From assembly GCA_014650415.1 (NCBI GenBank), contig BMUX01000014.1:169811-233810 (forward strand): a stretch of 64,000 nt of DNA, written 5' to 3'. This stretch comes from Streptomyces spiroverticillatus. Lineage in GTDB: Bacteria > Actinomycetota > Actinomycetes > Streptomycetales > Streptomycetaceae. Under the pieces are notes generated by a model, which saw nothing but the letters and a program-made list of their open reading frames with translations, was not told the DNA's origin and ran no database searches. Of the stretch, positions 62,399-64,000 are shown in pieces. The stretch's first letter is position 1. Each line of letters begins with the position of its first letter. The position numbers were made by a program, and so were the translations under genes.

Positions 62399-63919
62399 GT
62401 GGCGGACGACCTGCGCGCCCTGGCCGCCGCCGATCCGGACCGGCCCGCGTTCGTCACCGGCAGGGGAGGGAAGACGCTGACGCTCTCGTACGGTGAACTC
62501 GACCGCCACATCGACCGGTTCGCCTCCGCCCTGCGCAGCCTGGAGCCGCGCCCGCGCGCGGTGGCGTACCAACTGCCGGACTGGTGGGAGACGGTCGCCC
62601 TGACCCTGGCCTGCCTGCGCTCCGGGATCGTGGCCGTGCCTCTGCTGGCGGGTCTGGGTGAACGGGAACTGCGCAACGCGCTGGCCCTGACGGGAGCCGA
62701 CACCCTCATCACGCTCGGCGGCCCGCGCGCCGAGACCGCGGCGAAGGCTGCCGAGGGACTTCCTGCGGGCAGCCGGCGTGTGGTCTACGCGGAAACCCCC
62801 GAGCCGGGGGCACTCGACTTCGCCGGGCTGTTCCTGACAGCGGAGCCCGAGCCGGAGCCGGAGCCCGTCACGATGGCGGTGGACCCGGACCGTGTCTCCC
62901 TCGTCCTGTTCACCTCCGGCACGACCGGGAGGGCGAAGGCCGCGCTGCACACCGCCAACACTCTGTACGCGGGCGGCCGCGCGCTCGTCGGGGCGGTCGG
63001 CGGCGGGCACCGGGTCAGTGCCACCGCCCAGACCGTCAGCCACATCGGCGGCCTGGGTTTCGGGGTGCTCGCCCCGCTGGTCTCCGGCGGGACCGGCGTC
63101 TTCCAGGACACCCCCACCGATCACGCCGCCTTCCTCGAACTCCTCGACAGCGCCGGGGTCGAGTACGTCGTCGCCGTCCCGGTCCGGCTGAACGTCCTCG
63201 TGGCAGAGATCCGGCAGGGGGCCGCGGCCCCGCGCGCCCTGCGCGACATCCTGACCGGTGCCACGGCGCCCCCGCCGGCGCTCATCAAGGAGGCGGAGGC
63301 GGCCTTCCCCGGTGTCCGCGTGCGGTCGGCGTTCGCGGCCACCGAGATCTGCACCCTCTCCATGGTCCCTGCTGACGCTCCCTCGGGAACCTCCGCGCAC
63401 AGCGACGGCATGCCCGTCTCCGGCGTCGAGATCGCCCCCGCCGACAGCCCCGACGAGGTGCAGCCCCTGCGCGTGCGCGGACCCTCCGTCTGCCTGGCCA
63501 CCGGGGACGCCGACGGGCTGCGCCTGACCTGGGAGCACGACGACGGCTGGTACTCCACCGGCGACCTGATCCGCCGCCTGCCGGACGGCTCGGTACGGTT
63601 CATGAGCCGTACCGCCGAACGGGTCGGCGGCAGCTTCCTCGTCCCCGTACGCGACGTGGAAGCCGTCCTCGACGAGCACCCCTCCGTCGACGAGGCCGTC
63701 CTCGTCGGCGTACCCGACGACCTGGGCAACGAACAGGTCTGCGCCGTCGTCACCCCGGGCAGCACCACCCCCACCCTCGACGAACTGCGCGCCCACCTCA
63801 CCGGCCGTGGCGTCACCGACTGGTTCCAGCCCACTCTTCTGTACGTCGTCGATGCCATCCCCCGCGACCACCTGGGCAAGCCCCGCCGCGGCGAACTGCG
63901 CGATCGCTGCACCGCTTAG
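62399..63919 (+). CDS. AMP-binding acyl-CoA ligase
   Basis: From GTG 62399 the product is 506 residues. ANL-family motifs are clear: SLVLFTSGTTGRAKAALHTA (P-loop), FAATEICTLSMVP, DGWYSTGDLIRRLPDGSVRF, and a late PRDHLGKPRRGELRD with the catalytic Lys. The enzyme activates a carboxylic acid with ATP and CoA. The GTG lacks a good ribosome site; a better start (ATG 62291 with AAGGAG) is in the same frame but blocked by TGA at 62384. Translation may restart at 62399, or the gene may be inactive. The divergent acyl-CoA dehydrogenase is its likely partner. Confidence 0.85.
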   Translation: MADDLRALAAADPDRPAFVTGRGGKTLTLSYGELDRHIDRFASALRSLEPRPRAVAYQLPDWWETVALTLACLRSGIVAVPLLAGLGERELRNALALTGADTLITLGGPRAETAAKAAEGLPAGSRRVVYAETPEPGALDFAGLFLTAEPEPEPEPVTMAVDPDRVSLVLFTSGTTGRAKAALHTANTLYAGGRALVGAVGGGHRVSATAQTVSHIGGLGFGVLAPLVSGGTGVFQDTPTDHAAFLELLDSAGVEYVVAVPVRLNVLVAEIRQGAAAPRALRDILTGATAPPPALIKEAEAAFPGVRVRSAFAATEICTLSMVPADAPSGTSAHSDGMPVSGVEIAPADSPDEVQPLRVRGPSVCLATGDADGLRLTWEHDDGWYSTGDLIRRLPDGSVRFMSRTAERVGGSFLVPVRDVEAVLDEHPSVDEAVLVGVPDDLGNEQVCAVVTPGSTTPTLDELRAHLTGRGVTDWFQPTLLYVVDAIPRDHLGKPRRGELRDRCTA

Positions 63920-63935
63920 AGGACGCGCGGATAGG

Positions 63936-64000
63936 TTACGGGCGGCGGGCAGGCCGCGTATCCCAGCGGAAGATCACCCACGCTTCGCGAATCAGGCGCC
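63936..64000 (-). CDS. possible C-terminal end of a gene running off the window
   Basis: On the minus strand a frame open to the window edge reads RLIREAWVIFRWDTRPARRP and stops with TAA at 63936-63938. Its composition is protein-like, but twenty residues are too few to name it. It is convergent with the ligase gene. Confidence 0.3.
   Translation of the reverse strand, partial: RLIREAWVIFRWDTRPARRP

Overview
The window looks like chromosome of a Streptomyces or close relative. It is very GC-rich with strongly GC-biased third codon positions, GTG and TTG starts are frequent, Shine-Dalgarno stretches are G-rich, secreted proteins are many, and GTGA/ATGA stop-start overlaps are common. Several families seen here (fused SecDF, DM13 protein, NF041680-type transposase, DUF6192, RamB-like regulator beside aceA/aceB) are typical of streptomycetes. 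The mixture of metabolic genes, secreted enzymes, many decayed genes and transposase scraps suggests a chromosome arm rather than the conserved core; that is inference.

Layout. 0-4.5 kb: an MFS transporter (reading frame open to the left edge), a small secreted protein, and a divergent pair of XRE-cupin regulator and epoxide-hydrolase-like enzyme. 4.9-7.5 kb: a translationally coupled pair, a GNAT acyltransferase fused to a PLP aminotransferase and a CdsA-type cytidylyltransferase, possibly an undescribed amino-lipid or amino-alcohol route. 8.3-10.1 kb: a Tat-exported flavoprotein of the ketosteroid dehydrogenase/fumarate reductase type. 10.3-16 kb: a glyoxylate-shunt locus with a RamB-like regulator divergent from aceA, aceB and a 3-hydroxybutyryl-CoA dehydrogenase.

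16-21.6 kb is a decayed accessory stretch with scraps of a Tn3 transposase, a tyrosine-recombinase-like integrase and an IS5-like transposase, interleaved with LRR, HEAT-like and class IV aminotransferase genes. 21.6-29.6 kb carries membrane, hypothetical and secreted proteins, including an HTH protein with a C-terminal HEPN-like motif and a protein with two DivIVA-like repeats. 30-37.4 kb is an envelope/secretion block: a large subtilase, a second (fused) SecDF and an M15-type peptidase.

38-47.9 kb is a polysaccharide region. A processive GT2 synthase is followed by one protein carrying acyltransferase-3, SGNH and GH16 domains, preceded by two DasR-like operators. Three coupled genes on the other strand follow (phosphoesterase with discoidin domain, MFS transporter, membrane-anchored beta-propeller-like protein), then a GH5 endoglucanase. 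The GT2 pair reads as synthesis, O-acylation and trimming of one surface glucan.

48-64 kb holds a cupin under a triple palindrome, a nitrilase lacking its N-terminus, a pentapeptide-repeat protein, an SMI1/KNR4 protein, a transposase/DUF6192 chimera, a two-component system beside a truncated glycosyltransferase, a frameshifted membrane gene, a spermidine-synthase-like membrane protein, a DHFR-like reductase with paired TetR-type operators, an extra lgt, and a divergent acyl-CoA dehydrogenase/acyl-CoA ligase pair whose ligase carries an in-frame TGA near its start. No tRNA, rRNA or CRISPR array was seen.
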